A program made the position numbers and the translations under genes. Source: Eubacteriaceae bacterium (GTDB lineage: Bacteria; Bacillota; Clostridia; Lachnospirales; Lachnospiraceae). From it: a stretch of DNA of 60,077 bases. Location: NCBI GenBank assembly GCA_910575665.1, contig CAJTFB010000025.1, positions 1 to 60,077 on the forward strand, in the 5' to 3' direction. Shown here piece by piece: positions 15,276 through 24,232 of the stretch. The notes below the pieces were generated by a model that was given only the letters and a program-made list of their open reading frames with translations, did no database searches and was not told the origin of the DNA. The first letter of the stretch is position 1, and the number at the start of each line of letters is the position of its first letter.

Positions 15276-16064
15276 TTATGCTAATCCGTTTAATACTTTT
15301 TTCACCAGGTCATAGTCGATCGGATTTGTCAGTATTCCACCTTCTTTTAAGCTGGAACCGATGATTGCACCATCCGCAACCTGCATTTGCTCCTTGATGT
15401 TTTCTGCTTTTACGCCACTTCCGGCAAATACAGGGAGCTTCACTACCTGTTTCACACGTTTGATCAGATCAATAGGTGTTTCTTCCCCAATCTGAGTCCC
15501 GGTTACAATAATCCCATCTGCGCCACTTCCCGCCGCTTCGCATGCGGACTGCTCAATAGAAATATATGGAAGCAGCATGTGGGCATGTTTTACCTGGACG
15601 TCCGCCAGGATTTTAACATGTTCCAGACCCATTTGTTTCCGAAATTCCATACATTTCTTTGCACAGGGATAAATGATTCCATCGGTGGTACACACGGTAT
15701 CCACAAAGACCGGAACCCGGATAAAGGATGCTCCTGACACCGCTGCAATTGCGATGTCTGCCTCGCAGTCGTTGAACGCTGCATCGATTCCAATCGGAAT
15801 TTTTACTGCATTCCCTACGGCTGCCGCTGCCGCCGTCAGAGCTGCCAATTGTGCTTTATTGATATGAGCGGAGAATGGCGTATCCCCCATGTTTTCTACA
15901 ATGACTGCGTCCACTCCGGCCTTTTCCAGCGTCACTGCGTCCTGCACCGCCTGGTCGATCACCTTCTGATAGTCTCCAGAAAACCCGGCTGTTGTCGGCA
16001 GTGGAAGACAATGTACCATACCGATTATAGTAGATGATTGTAATTGAAATAGCTGTTTACCCAT
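15276..16064 (-). CDS. BtpA/SgcQ family TIM-barrel protein
   Basis: 262 residues. Family signatures are GMVHCLPLPTTAGF at the start, VIVENMGDTPF (about 55-65), FIRVPVFVDTVCTTDGIIYP (about 118-137) and IVTGTQIGEETPID (about 205). BtpA is linked to photosystem I stability in cyanobacteria, and SgcQ lies in an E. coli sugar operon; most members have no proven reaction. The barrel resembles phosphate-binding aldolase or isomerase enzymes. Here it sits between a nucleoside phosphorylase and an Fe-dehydrogenase, which points to a step in sugar-phosphate breakdown. The substrate cannot be inferred from sequence alone. Confidence 0.85.
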   Translation of the reverse strand: MGKQLFQLQSSTIIGMVHCLPLPTTAGFSGDYQKVIDQAVQDAVTLEKAGVDAVIVENMGDTPFSAHINKAQLAALTAAAAAVGNAVKIPIGIDAAFNDCEADIAIAAVSGASFIRVPVFVDTVCTTDGIIYPCAKKCMEFRKQMGLEHVKILADVQVKHAHMLLPYISIEQSACEAAGSGADGIIVTGTQIGEETPIDLIKRVKQVVKLPVFAGSGVKAENIKEQMQVADGAIIGSSLKEGGILTNPIDYDLVKKVLNGLA

Positions 16065-16115
16065 ATTCTTTGTACCTCCCTTATATACTTTTTTGCTTAC
16101 TCCTGATTTATTCTG

Positions 16116-16877
16116 TCACTTCTCCTGATTGTGTTTTTGATGGTAATTGTAAATTCCCTCCAACGCCGCTCTGCACAACAGGTCTTCTGCCTCCGTCCGT
16201 TCCTGTCCCTGGAGTGTCTCCTTAAGATTTTCCAGAACGGTTACCATTGTAAGTACACAGGTTTTTACATTCATCAATCTTCCCAGAGTCATCATGCAGG
16301 AGGATTCCATATCAATTCCGGTTACACCAAGTTTCTTTACTTCTTCAAAGGTTTTTGACATATCCCGGCCCCATTCCTTGGAGAATTTGGAATCGTGCAT
16401 GCAGCTGTAGAATCCGTCCATTGTGCAGTTCAGACCGTTTGCATATCGTTTGCCCATTGCTGTAACCGTTTCGTTCATAACATTTACCAGTTCAAAATCA
16501 GCAACTGCCGGATAGCTTAAATCCACATAAGTCTGACTGGTGCTTTCCCGTCTCATGGCAGCCAGTGGAATCATAAAATGTCCCAGCATATCGTCCTGCA
16601 TAGACATGACCGTTCCCATACGAACAGCAACCTCCATGCCAGCCTCGTACATTTCTTCCATCGCGATTGCCGACGACGGGGCTCCGATCCCCGTGGACGT
16701 CACGGTGATATCCACACCTTTATATGTTCCTGTATACGTATTGAACTCCCTCATAAATGCGACTTTTTTCGGTTCATCCAGATATTTTTTTACCACTTCC
16801 ACTCTCCACGGATCTCCTGAAAAAAGTACATATTTTGAAACGGTTTCTCTGTCAGCACCCATATATAAAGTACTCAT
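16116..16877 (-). CDS. Nucleoside phosphorylase (uridine phosphorylase-like)
   Basis: 253 residues from ATG at 16877; a GTG at 16895 adds six residues (MRRWIS) and cannot be excluded, although GAGG lies inside that extension about 12 bases before the ATG. NP-I family features: LFSGDPWRVEVV near the start (the GDP-x-R phosphate loop), TSTGIGAPSSAIAMEEM (about 55-75), VRMGTV (about 86) and GVTGIDMESSCMMTLG (about 190), where Met-Glu contacts ribose. These enzymes split nucleosides with phosphate to base and ribose-1-phosphate. Together with a nucleoside importer and a PfkB kinase, it defines a nucleoside-degrading route. Base preference is not evident. Confidence 0.87.
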   Translation of the reverse strand: MSTLYMGADRETVSKYVLFSGDPWRVEVVKKYLDEPKKVAFMREFNTYTGTYKGVDITVTSTGIGAPSSAIAMEEMYEAGMEVAVRMGTVMSMQDDMLGHFMIPLAAMRRESTSQTYVDLSYPAVADFELVNVMNETVTAMGKRYANGLNCTMDGFYSCMHDSKFSKEWGRDMSKTFEEVKKLGVTGIDMESSCMMTLGRLMNVKTCVLTMVTVLENLKETLQGQERTEAEDLLCRAALEGIYNYHQKHNQEK

Positions 16878-16931
16878 GCTTATCCATCGCCTCACTTTCT
16901 ATCTGAACTTTCTACTCCCACTTCATAACTT

Positions 16932-17891
16932 TTATTTCGCCCTGTTCTCTTCCGCCTTCGCAAGAAGTTCCTGCTCCGTTGGGATATTCGAACAGCAGCC
17001 TTCTTTTTGCAATACAAAATGAGACAGCGCGCTTCCCAACTCACAGCAGTTCTTTGGATCACAGCCATTCAAATAGCCATAAATAAACCCTGCCATATAA
17101 CCATCGCCAGATCCGGTAGCATCCACTACATGCTCCACTTCACAGATTCCGATTTTTTCCTGTCGTATCGCGTCCCCTTCACGAATATAGCACAGACTTC
17201 CGTCTTTCCCCAGTGTAGTCACAATGATGTTCGCTTTCCCGACCTGGAACAGTTCTTTGATATCTTTCATCCCGAGCAGTTCCTCTATGATTTTCCGCTC
17301 TACCTCATTTGAAAAAATGATTTCACTCTCGGTCAGTAATGTTTTTAAAAATTCCTCCGGAAAAGCATCAAAATCATCTTTCATTCCAAAGACAATCGGA
17401 ATGTTATGTTCCTTACATTTCTTAAAAAATTCCCTGTTATCTTTCTGTGGCGCTACTGTGATAACACCAAGACGTACATTTTCAAACATTTCATCCTTCA
17501 TTGGTCCCGCATATTTTTCATCCATCGCACCAGGATAGAAAATGGTGATATGATCGTTATGGTTATCCTGCAGCAGATAACATACACTGGTTTTTTCATC
17601 CGGAATCTCTGTTATGCCGTCTAAGGGAACATTTCCGTCCATCAGGAACTGCTTGAACCCATTGGACTCAAAGTCCTCACCAACACGAAGGATTGGTAGT
17701 GCACGCATGCCAAGCCTGCACAGGGCATAAGCAATATTGACAGAGCATCCGCCATAGTTGATGTTTACATTGGATTGGTTCTCAACGAGAGAGGTGAACC
17801 CAATGCGCGCCGGCGAAGCGATTCGAATGATGTGGTCCATACTGACATATCCACTTGTCAACACATCTGTTTTTCTTATACTCATTTCCAA
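16932..17891 (-). CDS. PfkB-family sugar/nucleoside kinase
   Basis: 319 residues. PfkB features: GYVSMDHII at the start, GGCSVNIAYALCRLGM (about 47-62), and the signature DATGSGDGYMAGFIYGYL (about 255-272), whose Asp is the catalytic base. The family phosphorylates ribose, nucleosides, ribose-1-phosphate or related substrates with ATP. Next to a phosphorylase the likely substrate is either the intact nucleoside or the pentose phosphate. Ribose-1-phosphate kinases of this family are known from archaea, which makes a bisphosphate intermediate conceivable. It is spaced about 50 bases from the genes on both sides within the operon. Confidence 0.87.
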   Translation of the reverse strand: MEMSIRKTDVLTSGYVSMDHIIRIASPARIGFTSLVENQSNVNINYGGCSVNIAYALCRLGMRALPILRVGEDFESNGFKQFLMDGNVPLDGITEIPDEKTSVCYLLQDNHNDHITIFYPGAMDEKYAGPMKDEMFENVRLGVITVAPQKDNREFFKKCKEHNIPIVFGMKDDFDAFPEEFLKTLLTESEIIFSNEVERKIIEELLGMKDIKELFQVGKANIIVTTLGKDGSLCYIREGDAIRQEKIGICEVEHVVDATGSGDGYMAGFIYGYLNGCDPKNCCELGSALSHFVLQKEGCCSNIPTEQELLAKAEENRAK

Positions 17892-17945
17892 GCCAAACCT
17901 CCTAACACTAGTTATTGCCGAATCTTATATCATGTACCGGTCATT

Positions 17946-18512
17946 TTATAGTTCCTCTTTATCTAACATCTCCTGAAACTTCTTCATGTCAATTACATGC
18001 CCAAGATATTTATCAATATCATTTAAATGTACTTCATTGACCACTTTGTCATTCGTAGCGACGCACTCCCGGATAACATAGGGTGTGTAGTCCAGATAAA
18101 AGGCGTCGGTTACGGTGGCGCGAATGCAGCAATTTGTTTTTGTTCCGACAATAATCGTATTTTCGATGCCGTTTTCCCGCAGTACCAGATCGAGATCGGT
18201 ACCGAAGAAACCACTGTATCTTCTCTTTGGAATCACATAATCCTTCTCCTCATCCACGGTCAGAAGTGGATCGATTTCTATTCCAAATGTCCCCTCGATG
18301 CAGTTTGGTCTCATAGTAGCCGCTTTTCTGTCTATCTTTCCTCTGCGGTTCCGGTGCTGAAGGAAGATAACAAGAAGATTTTGTTTTCTGGCCGCCTCCA
18401 GCACTACCTGAATATTTTCCAGGATATTCCTGTTTTCAGGATAGTAGACAAGTCCCAGCGGATCCGTAAAATCCCGAACCATATCTACTATAATTAAAGC
18501 ACTTTTTCTCAT
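17946..18512 (-). CDS. Isochorismatase-family cysteine hydrolase
   Basis: 188 residues. The catalytic triad is visible: D10 in ALIIVDMVRDF, K96 in VIPKRRYSGF and the nucleophile C128 or C129 in VGTKTNCCIRATV. The cis-peptide region around it is also typical. The family includes nicotinamidase, biuret and ureidoacrylate amidohydrolases and N-carbamoyl hydrolases. In this operon it may deamidate or decarbamoylate a base-derived product, which hints that the imported nucleoside carries an amide or ureido group. It starts three bases after the permease gene ends, so translation is coupled. Confidence 0.85.
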   Translation of the reverse strand: MRKSALIIVDMVRDFTDPLGLVYYPENRNILENIQVVLEAARKQNLLVIFLQHRNRRGKIDRKAATMRPNCIEGTFGIEIDPLLTVDEEKDYVIPKRRYSGFFGTDLDLVLRENGIENTIIVGTKTNCCIRATVTDAFYLDYTPYVIRECVATNDKVVNEVHLNDIDKYLGHVIDMKKFQEMLDKEEL

Positions 18513-18515
18513 ACC

Positions 18516-19421
18516 TTATACCCCACGAACTTTATGATTTCGATATTTCACGATAGATACAACGGTCAATACTACCGTCATTACCACATAGGGAATGACG
18601 TCAAATACAGCGGCAGCGGCGCCGGCATGTAAGCTTAAATTTACGGAGAGCGCTCTTGCCAGACCGAAGATCACGGCATACACAGATGAGGAAAGCGGGT
18701 CTCCCCTTCCACAGTAGATGGCCGCAATCGCGATAAATCCACGTCCTGCTGTCATATTGTTTGTAAAAATCGTCATACGCTCCAGTGCCAAGTTGATTCC
18801 TGCCAGTGCACAGAAGAAGGAGCCAAGCAGCACAGCCAGATAACGATATTTGTTCGTATTTAAACCAAGACTTTTCGCTGAATCTTCATTTTCCCCAACG
18901 ACACGTACATAGATTCCAAACTTCGTGCGGTACATCAAAAACCAGATGAGCACGATGAATACAAAAGAAATGTAAGTAATGACTGTATGTCCGCTGAGAA
19001 TGCTTCCGAGAATTGGAATATTTTCTATCACCGGAATGTTGAGTTTAAAGTCCGCAGCATTTGTAAAATCCAGTCTAATGTTTGCGGAATTCATAAGCTG
19101 TAAAACAAATCCTGCAATCGCGGTCACTGACATATTAATAGCAAGACCAATGATGATTACATTTCCTTTACAGGAAACGCCAAAGAATGCGAATATCAAT
19201 CCGATTACCATGCACGCGCCGATAGCAGCCAGATATCCCAGTACAATGTTTCCCGTCTGAAAGCTGATCAAGACAGAGAAGAAGGAGCCCGCCAGCATCA
19301 TACCTTCCAGTGCTATATTCAATACATTTGCTTTATAGGCGAAGATTCCACCAAGTACACAGAGCAGAATCGGCACTGCGTGATAAATAGAATCATATAT
19401 TATTCCATTAAGAAATGCCAT
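18516..19421 (-). CDS. BMP-type ABC transporter permease 2
   Basis: 301 residues from ATG at 19421, preceded by AAAGGAGG; this start shares one base with the stop of the upstream permease gene (TAATG). About eight to ten membrane helices, with the BPD_transp_2 family look, such as LNIALEGMMLAGSFFSVL near residue 35 and VGENEDSAKSLGLN (about 185). The latter is the cytoplasmic EAA-like loop that meets the ATPase. It is the second membrane subunit of a nucleoside importer like NupPQ of Bacillus or the PnrA-dependent system of spirochetes. Partner subunits are encoded directly upstream. Confidence 0.9.
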   Translation of the reverse strand: MAFLNGIIYDSIYHAVPILLCVLGGIFAYKANVLNIALEGMMLAGSFFSVLISFQTGNIVLGYLAAIGACMVIGLIFAFFGVSCKGNVIIIGLAINMSVTAIAGFVLQLMNSANIRLDFTNAADFKLNIPVIENIPILGSILSGHTVITYISFVFIVLIWFLMYRTKFGIYVRVVGENEDSAKSLGLNTNKYRYLAVLLGSFFCALAGINLALERMTIFTNNMTAGRGFIAIAAIYCGRGDPLSSSVYAVIFGLARALSVNLSLHAGAAAAVFDVIPYVVMTVVLTVVSIVKYRNHKVRGV

Positions 19422-20503
19422 TATGCTACCTCCTTTCGACCTATCCATTTACGGATACGCGCTTTCAACCCAAAGCGTTCATCCAGGAACTGCACGGCAA
19501 GGAAGAGAATAATCAAGCTCTGAAGGACGCCTACAATTTCCTTTGGTACCGATGTGTACATGTTAATGTTGTCAGCGCCGGTTTTCAATGCGCTGAAGAA
19601 AATAGCCGCCAGCAAAATGCCGATTGGATTGTGTCTTCCTAAAAGTGCAATTAACATTCCATCCCACCCAAGTCCCGTTGTACCGGAGAATGTCAATGTA
19701 TATTTGAATTTCTCACTCATCATTTGTCCGGAGCCGGCAAGCCCGGCCAGAGCACCACTGATGCACATTAAGAGAATAATCTTTCGTCTGACGCGCATTC
19801 CCGTTGCTTCCGCAAAGTCTGGGTTATTCCCGATGGCGGTAATCTGCAGTCCGAGTTTCGTTTTCCTGAATATAAATGTCATGACAATCAATACCGCCAA
19901 TGCAAGAAAGAAAAACATAGTCAGTCTGGAATTGTCAATGCCAAGCCGCTTAAACATCGCACTTCCGTTAATCGTCGGCGTACAGACATATCCAGAACCA
20001 GCTTCCCGGAAGGGGCCGGATGACAAGTATTCCAACACTTTGATCATGGCATAGTTCAGCATCAGGGTCACAACCATTTCATCCACATGGAAATAAGCCC
20101 GTAGGATCGCCGGAACCAATGCGAACAAAACACCACATGCCATTCCGATCGCCATGCAGATCACTTTTTCCAGTACCGAGCTGGATAAATCCAGGGAGGC
20201 ACCGACAATCCCAGCGAAGAACCCCCCAAATAATAGCTGTCCTTCTACTCCCATATTGAAAATATTCGCCTTGAACGTAATCGCAATCGCAAGCCCTGTC
20301 AGCAGTAACGGGGAAGCATAATGCAGGGTATTCAAAAATCCTCTCGTCGTAAAAAGGGACTTTCCAAGCATCATGCTATAAGCTTCGATTGGATTTTCTC
20401 CAATACAAAGGATGATAATGCCGCCAATAAAAAATGCCAATGCAACAGGAAGCAGTGTGTTTAGAATTTGTGGACCGATGTAACTTGATTTACTCTTCCC
20501 CAT
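19421..20503 (-). CDS. BMP-type ABC transporter permease 1
   Basis: 360 residues, about ten helices, BPD_transp_2 family. Landmarks are FNMGVEGQLLFGGFFAG (about 83-99), the periplasm-facing equivalent of the second permease's LEGMM motif, and ITAIGNNPDFAEATGM (about 222-237) as coupling loop. It overlaps the end of the ATPase gene by 14 bases (20490-20503), and RBS GGAGGGGG lies within the ATPase reading frame. It forms the transmembrane channel with the next gene product. Nucleoside specificity is inferred from the family and from the catabolic genes in the operon. Confidence 0.9.
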   Translation of the reverse strand: MGKSKSSYIGPQILNTLLPVALAFFIGGIIILCIGENPIEAYSMMLGKSLFTTRGFLNTLHYASPLLLTGLAIAITFKANIFNMGVEGQLLFGGFFAGIVGASLDLSSSVLEKVICMAIGMACGVLFALVPAILRAYFHVDEMVVTLMLNYAMIKVLEYLSSGPFREAGSGYVCTPTINGSAMFKRLGIDNSRLTMFFFLALAVLIVMTFIFRKTKLGLQITAIGNNPDFAEATGMRVRRKIILLMCISGALAGLAGSGQMMSEKFKYTLTFSGTTGLGWDGMLIALLGRHNPIGILLAAIFFSALKTGADNINMYTSVPKEIVGVLQSLIILFLAVQFLDERFGLKARIRKWIGRKEVA

Positions 20504-22031
20504 GTCCGCCCCCTCCTTTCTGACCGGCGCCTGCCATCAATAATCCAATTTCCTCCGAAGTCGTCACCCGTGGATCCACCTCGCCGATGATGCTGCCCTT
20601 ATACATAACGGCAACCCGGTCGGACAAACTCATAATTTCCGACAATTCACTGGAAATAAGCAAGACTGCCTTTCCTGAATTGCGAAGGGCCAATAGCTGT
20701 CGATGGATAAATTCAATCGATCCAATATCAACGCCCCGGGTTGGCTGACAGGCAATGATTAAGTCAGGATTATTCTCAAACTCTCTTGCGATGATCACCT
20801 TCTGCGCATTTCCACCAGATAACTGAGATACAAGACCATACCGGTCGGAAACACGGATATCATATTTCTGGATGAAATCATTGCACAATTGTTTCATGTT
20901 TTTTCCCCTGAGAATGCCTTTACTGCAGACATTATGAGAGTCAAAATATCCTGCAATACAGTTCTCCGGAATGGACATATCCCGGCATAAACCCTGTGCA
21001 TAACGATCCTCCGGAATGATTCCAATTCCAAACTTACGAAGCTTATCCGGCCAGGCGTTGGTAATGTCCTTGTTATTCAATACCACTCTTCCCCTGGTCA
21101 CGGTCATCACACCTGTTAATACTTTGATCAACTCGCTCTGCCCGTTGCCTTCCACACCGGCAATTCCCAATACCTCACCTTTACGCACAGACAGAGAAAC
21201 ATTGTGCAAAATCTCCTGATTGGCATCATTTACCGTGTAAATGTTTTCCACACGGTAAGCCTCTTCCTCTTTCGGAGCCGGACCATCCTCGTTCTTTACG
21301 GTGAGAACAACATCACGTCCAACCATCATCTGCGCCAGCTCGGTCTCACTGGTATCCTGTGTCTTCACATTTCCAATCACCTGACCGCTCTTTATCACTG
21401 TCACACTGTCACTCAGATACATAACTTCCCGTAACTTATGGGTGATAACTATGATGGTCTTGCCCTGATCCCGCAGCACCTTCAGATTTTCCATCAGCTG
21501 GTCAACTTCCTGCGGCGTCAGAACCGCCGTCGGCTCATCCAGAATCAGGATATCCACGTTGCGGTATAACATTTTCAGAATTTCAACCTGCTGGCACAAT
21601 CCCACCGAAATATCCTGAATCCTTGCCATTGGATCAATCTGAAAATGGTACTGCTCAATTAACTCATTTACCTTTTCGATCTCTTTTCGCCGGTCGATCA
21701 AACCCTTTTTCGTAATCTCACTTCCAAGCAGAATGTTCTCATACACGGTGAAGCTTGGCACCAGTTTAAAATGCTGATGCACCATGCCGATTCCATGCCG
21801 GATTGCATCTGTTGGAGAATTCATAACAAGTTCTTCCCCATTCAGGAGTATCTTCCCACTCGTCGGTCTGAATACACCATAGAGCATATTCATTAATGTT
21901 GACTTACCGGCACCGTTTTCCCCAACAATACATTTAATTTCCTGCTTTCCTACTTGGAGATTAATATTATTATTTGCGACAAAATCACCAAATTTTTTGG
22001 TCAAATTTTGTGTTTCAATAATCATACTCAT
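20490..22031 (-). CDS. Nucleoside/sugar ABC transporter ATP-binding protein
   Basis: 513 residues from ATG at 22031, chosen because GAGGGGA lies just upstream; the longer frame extends into a hairpin. Two fused ATPase domains. The first has Walker A GENGAGKSTLMNML (about 39-52), signature SVGLCQQVEILKML (about 145) and Walker B ILILDEPTAVL. The second has a weak P-loop GVEGNGQSELIKVL (about 290) and LSGGNAQKVIIARE (about 405), and its Walker B region reads LIIACQPTRGVDIG, with Cys in place of the usual Asp-Glu. That asymmetry is usual in RbsA/MglA/NupO-type importers. It is the energy subunit for the two permeases that follow. Confidence 0.92.
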   Translation of the reverse strand: MSMIIETQNLTKKFGDFVANNNINLQVGKQEIKCIVGENGAGKSTLMNMLYGVFRPTSGKILLNGEELVMNSPTDAIRHGIGMVHQHFKLVPSFTVYENILLGSEITKKGLIDRRKEIEKVNELIEQYHFQIDPMARIQDISVGLCQQVEILKMLYRNVDILILDEPTAVLTPQEVDQLMENLKVLRDQGKTIIVITHKLREVMYLSDSVTVIKSGQVIGNVKTQDTSETELAQMMVGRDVVLTVKNEDGPAPKEEEAYRVENIYTVNDANQEILHNVSLSVRKGEVLGIAGVEGNGQSELIKVLTGVMTVTRGRVVLNNKDITNAWPDKLRKFGIGIIPEDRYAQGLCRDMSIPENCIAGYFDSHNVCSKGILRGKNMKQLCNDFIQKYDIRVSDRYGLVSQLSGGNAQKVIIAREFENNPDLIIACQPTRGVDIGSIEFIHRQLLALRNSGKAVLLISSELSEIMSLSDRVAVMYKGSIIGEVDPRVTTSEEIGLLMAGAGQKGGGGHGEE

Positions 22032-22057
22032 AGCAATTCCCCTCATTTTGGATAAAA

Positions 22058-22100
22058 TAAGGGCGCCTAAAGCCCTTCTCAAAACCCTTAGGCGCCCTTA
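22058..22100 (-). terminator. Hairpin between the lipoprotein and ATPase genes
   Basis: Perfect 13-base inverted repeat (22058-22070 and 22088-22100, TAAGGGCGCCTAA type) followed on the minus strand by TTTTATCC. It lies between the BMP lipoprotein stop and the ATPase ribosome site. It could be a leaky terminator or an mRNA-stabilising stem that gives more binding protein than transporter. Confidence 0.7.
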
Positions 22101-22113
22101 GTCGGTTGAACGC

Positions 22114-23295
22114 TTATTCCGTTTTCACTGTTACATTTGGACAGGTTGACGGATCAAAATCTTCATTTAACTGTTTGTTCGTTACGTCGATTGTTCCATT
22201 TGAAATCTGATCGCTGATCTCCTGTAACTTCCCTTTGATCTCTGTCCATACCTCCTGATCCTGTACATGCTTGCCCATCTCTTCCAGATCGGTAATTCCA
22301 GTAGCTCCGGAAGCAAGGTTGTAGGTCTGCAGCCTGTCCATCTCGTCAATCTTGCCGTCTGCATAAGCCTGTGTGATTGTCTTCACAGGAACTCCTGTGA
22401 TCTTCAATACACTTGTCAGAACGAAACCTGGCTGCTGCCCGTCTAAATTGGCGTCTGTCTGAATTGCCAGTTTACCAACTTCTTTTGCCTTTGCCGTGAT
22501 ACCATCACCAACAACACCTGCATCCGCAAATACTACGTTTGCCCCCTCATCGTAGAACGTACCAGCTACGGTACTTCCAAGAGCGGAATCAGTAAATCCT
22601 GCATCGTATTTCGCATAATAGTTGTATTTTGCCTTATACTCTTCCGCAGCCTTGTTGATACCTTCTATAAATCCATAGGAATATACAAGAATACCATTGG
22701 AATTTGTTCCGCCGATGAAGCCGATTCCCCTTGACTTATCCAGAGGTGTCAGTTTATAAGACTTATCAAACAGTTTTTCCATATTTTCATTTACCAGTAC
22801 AGATAAGTAACCGGCAAGGTAAGATGCTTCGTGAACATCAAACAATACGGAAATTACATTGCTGTAGATCTGTTTTCCCGAGTCATCCTTATTTGGATCG
22901 TCGTTAAACACGACAAATGTTGTATCCGGATATTGCGCTGCAATCGCTTCGGAACCTCCAACACCTTTGATCAACGCATCGAAGTCATATTCCAGGGAGA
23001 ATATCAGATTGTAACCATCCGCTGCTAACGTCTCCAGTGCTTCCGGAACACCGTTAGCAGGCTCAATTATCTTATATTCACACCCGATCTTTTCGGATAA
23101 TTCTTTGATTCCGTCGCAGGCAGACTGATTATATCCATTGTCATTCTGTCCAGAATTAGAACATACAATTGCAACCTTCAAGTCACTAGAGCCACCAGCC
23201 TTATCCCCGGAATCCCCTTCACTGCCGCAGCCTGTAAATATCATAGTACATAATAATGCCATAACTAAAACTAGAGTACCCACTTTTCTTTTCAT
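22114..23295 (-). CDS. BMP-family nucleoside-binding lipoprotein
   Basis: 393 residues from ATG at 23295 (GGAG six bases upstream). A lipoprotein signal peptide ends in MIFTGCGSEG, with Cys as the lipidated residue at about 23. The mature part follows the PnrA/BMP/Med pattern: KVAIVCSNSGQNDNGYNQSA, where the NDNGYNQ loop holds the ligand; GIGFIGGTNSNGILVYSYGF (about 210); and VFADAGVVGDGI (about 265). Proteins of this family bind purine or pyrimidine nucleosides at the cell surface. It is the second gene of the operon and probably the most highly expressed because of the hairpin that follows it. Confidence 0.92.
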   Translation of the reverse strand: MKRKVGTLVLVMALLCTMIFTGCGSEGDSGDKAGGSSDLKVAIVCSNSGQNDNGYNQSACDGIKELSEKIGCEYKIIEPANGVPEALETLAADGYNLIFSLEYDFDALIKGVGGSEAIAAQYPDTTFVVFNDDPNKDDSGKQIYSNVISVLFDVHEASYLAGYLSVLVNENMEKLFDKSYKLTPLDKSRGIGFIGGTNSNGILVYSYGFIEGINKAAEEYKAKYNYYAKYDAGFTDSALGSTVAGTFYDEGANVVFADAGVVGDGITAKAKEVGKLAIQTDANLDGQQPGFVLTSVLKITGVPVKTITQAYADGKIDEMDRLQTYNLASGATGITDLEEMGKHVQDQEVWTEIKGKLQEISDQISNGTIDVTNKQLNEDFDPSTCPNVTVKTE

Positions 23296-23311
23296 ACCAT
23301 TCTCCTTTCTA

Positions 23312-24040
23312 CTATCGTAATTGATGAATATAAAATTTAAACTTATCTGTTCGATAGCAGCATTTGAAATACTCAATGGGAACTTCTTTCCCGTTCACCT
23401 GGCCATATGTCGTGCAACAAAATTGCAACAGTGGAACATTTTCTTCAACGTCCAGATTCTCCGCGAGTTCCCCATGGGCGCTGATTGCTTCGATTGTCCG
23501 TGTCGCTTTCGTAATCTTCACACCATATTTTTCTTCAATAATCCTATACAAAGAAACCTTTGAAAAATCATAAAGATCAATATCCGGAAAAATCTTATAC
23601 GGAAGGTAGGTTGTTGTAAAGTTTAATGGTTCCTCGTCTGCAAAATAAATACGGGACAGCCGAAATACCTGATCCGCATCGCTCAAATTCAAGCTTGTCC
23701 GCCTCTTTGCATCCGCAGTAACGACCTCTTCGCTTAATACTTTCCGACTCGGTGTGTAGCCCAGTTCCTCAATATCCTGCGTACAACTGGTGATGGATAC
23801 TAGGTTGTTCTGGTCCCCTTCCCCTTTTACATATGTGCCTTTTCCGTGAATACGGTATAGATATCCCTCATTGACTAATTCGCCAATTGCCTTTCGAACC
23901 GTAATTCTGCTCACATCGAAAAGTGTAATTAATTCCCTCTCACTCGGAATCGCTTCCTTTTCCTTATATGAACCGTTATCAATATTATGTATTATCTTCT
24001 GTTTGACTTGGAGATATTTAGGCGCCTTAAATTCCTCCAT
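23312..24040 (-). CDS. GntR-family (HutC/UTRA) transcriptional regulator
   Basis: 242 residues. The winged-helix domain spans about 5-75 (IPSERELITLFDVSRITVRKAI, then EGYLYRIHGKGTYV), and a UTRA ligand-binding domain follows at about 95-235 (RKVLSEEVVTA, FRLSRIYFADEEP, FSKVSLYRIIEEKYG). UTRA domains sense small metabolites, often sugar phosphates. The gene is the first of the nucleoside operon and is preceded by AAGGAGG. Three similar operator-like sites lie upstream (24060-24248), so it probably represses its own operon until an intermediate accumulates. Confidence 0.9.
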   Translation of the reverse strand: MEEFKAPKYLQVKQKIIHNIDNGSYKEKEAIPSERELITLFDVSRITVRKAIGELVNEGYLYRIHGKGTYVKGEGDQNNLVSITSCTQDIEELGYTPSRKVLSEEVVTADAKRRTSLNLSDADQVFRLSRIYFADEEPLNFTTTYLPYKIFPDIDLYDFSKVSLYRIIEEKYGVKITKATRTIEAISAHGELAENLDVEENVPLLQFCCTTYGQVNGKEVPIEYFKCCYRTDKFKFYIHQLR

Positions 24041-24059
24041 TTCAGTTCCTCCTTTCTAT

Positions 24060-24095
24060 TCTGGTTATATCCAAATTTTACTGGTCATAACCACA
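24060..24095. promoter_or_regulatory. Two phased GntR operator sites
   Basis: TCTGGTTATATCCAAA (24060-24075) and ACTGGTCATAACCACA (24080-24095) share CTGG-N6-CC-A and are 20 bp apart, two helical turns. They lie between the promoter and the GntR start codon, where binding would block transcription. Confidence 0.55.
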
Positions 24096-24104
24096 TCTGT
24101 TGAC

Positions 24105-24136
24105 ATTATATTATTATAATACCAGCTAATTGTCAA
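24105..24136 (-). promoter_or_regulatory. Promoter of the nucleoside operon
   Basis: A perfect TTGACA (24131-24136) is followed by an AT-only block with TATAAT at 24113-24118 and at 24105-24110, and TAATAT at the ideal 17-base spacing (24108-24113). Which hexamer is used is unclear. Transcription would begin about 60 bases before the GntR start. Confidence 0.55.
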
Positions 24137-24232
24137 TATCGTAAAAATATCTAGTTTTTTCGCTACTTCTTTGTATGATTTCAACAAGTTTTTTCGAACT
24201 TTTTGTTAAAAAATAGTAAAATTATACATTTA

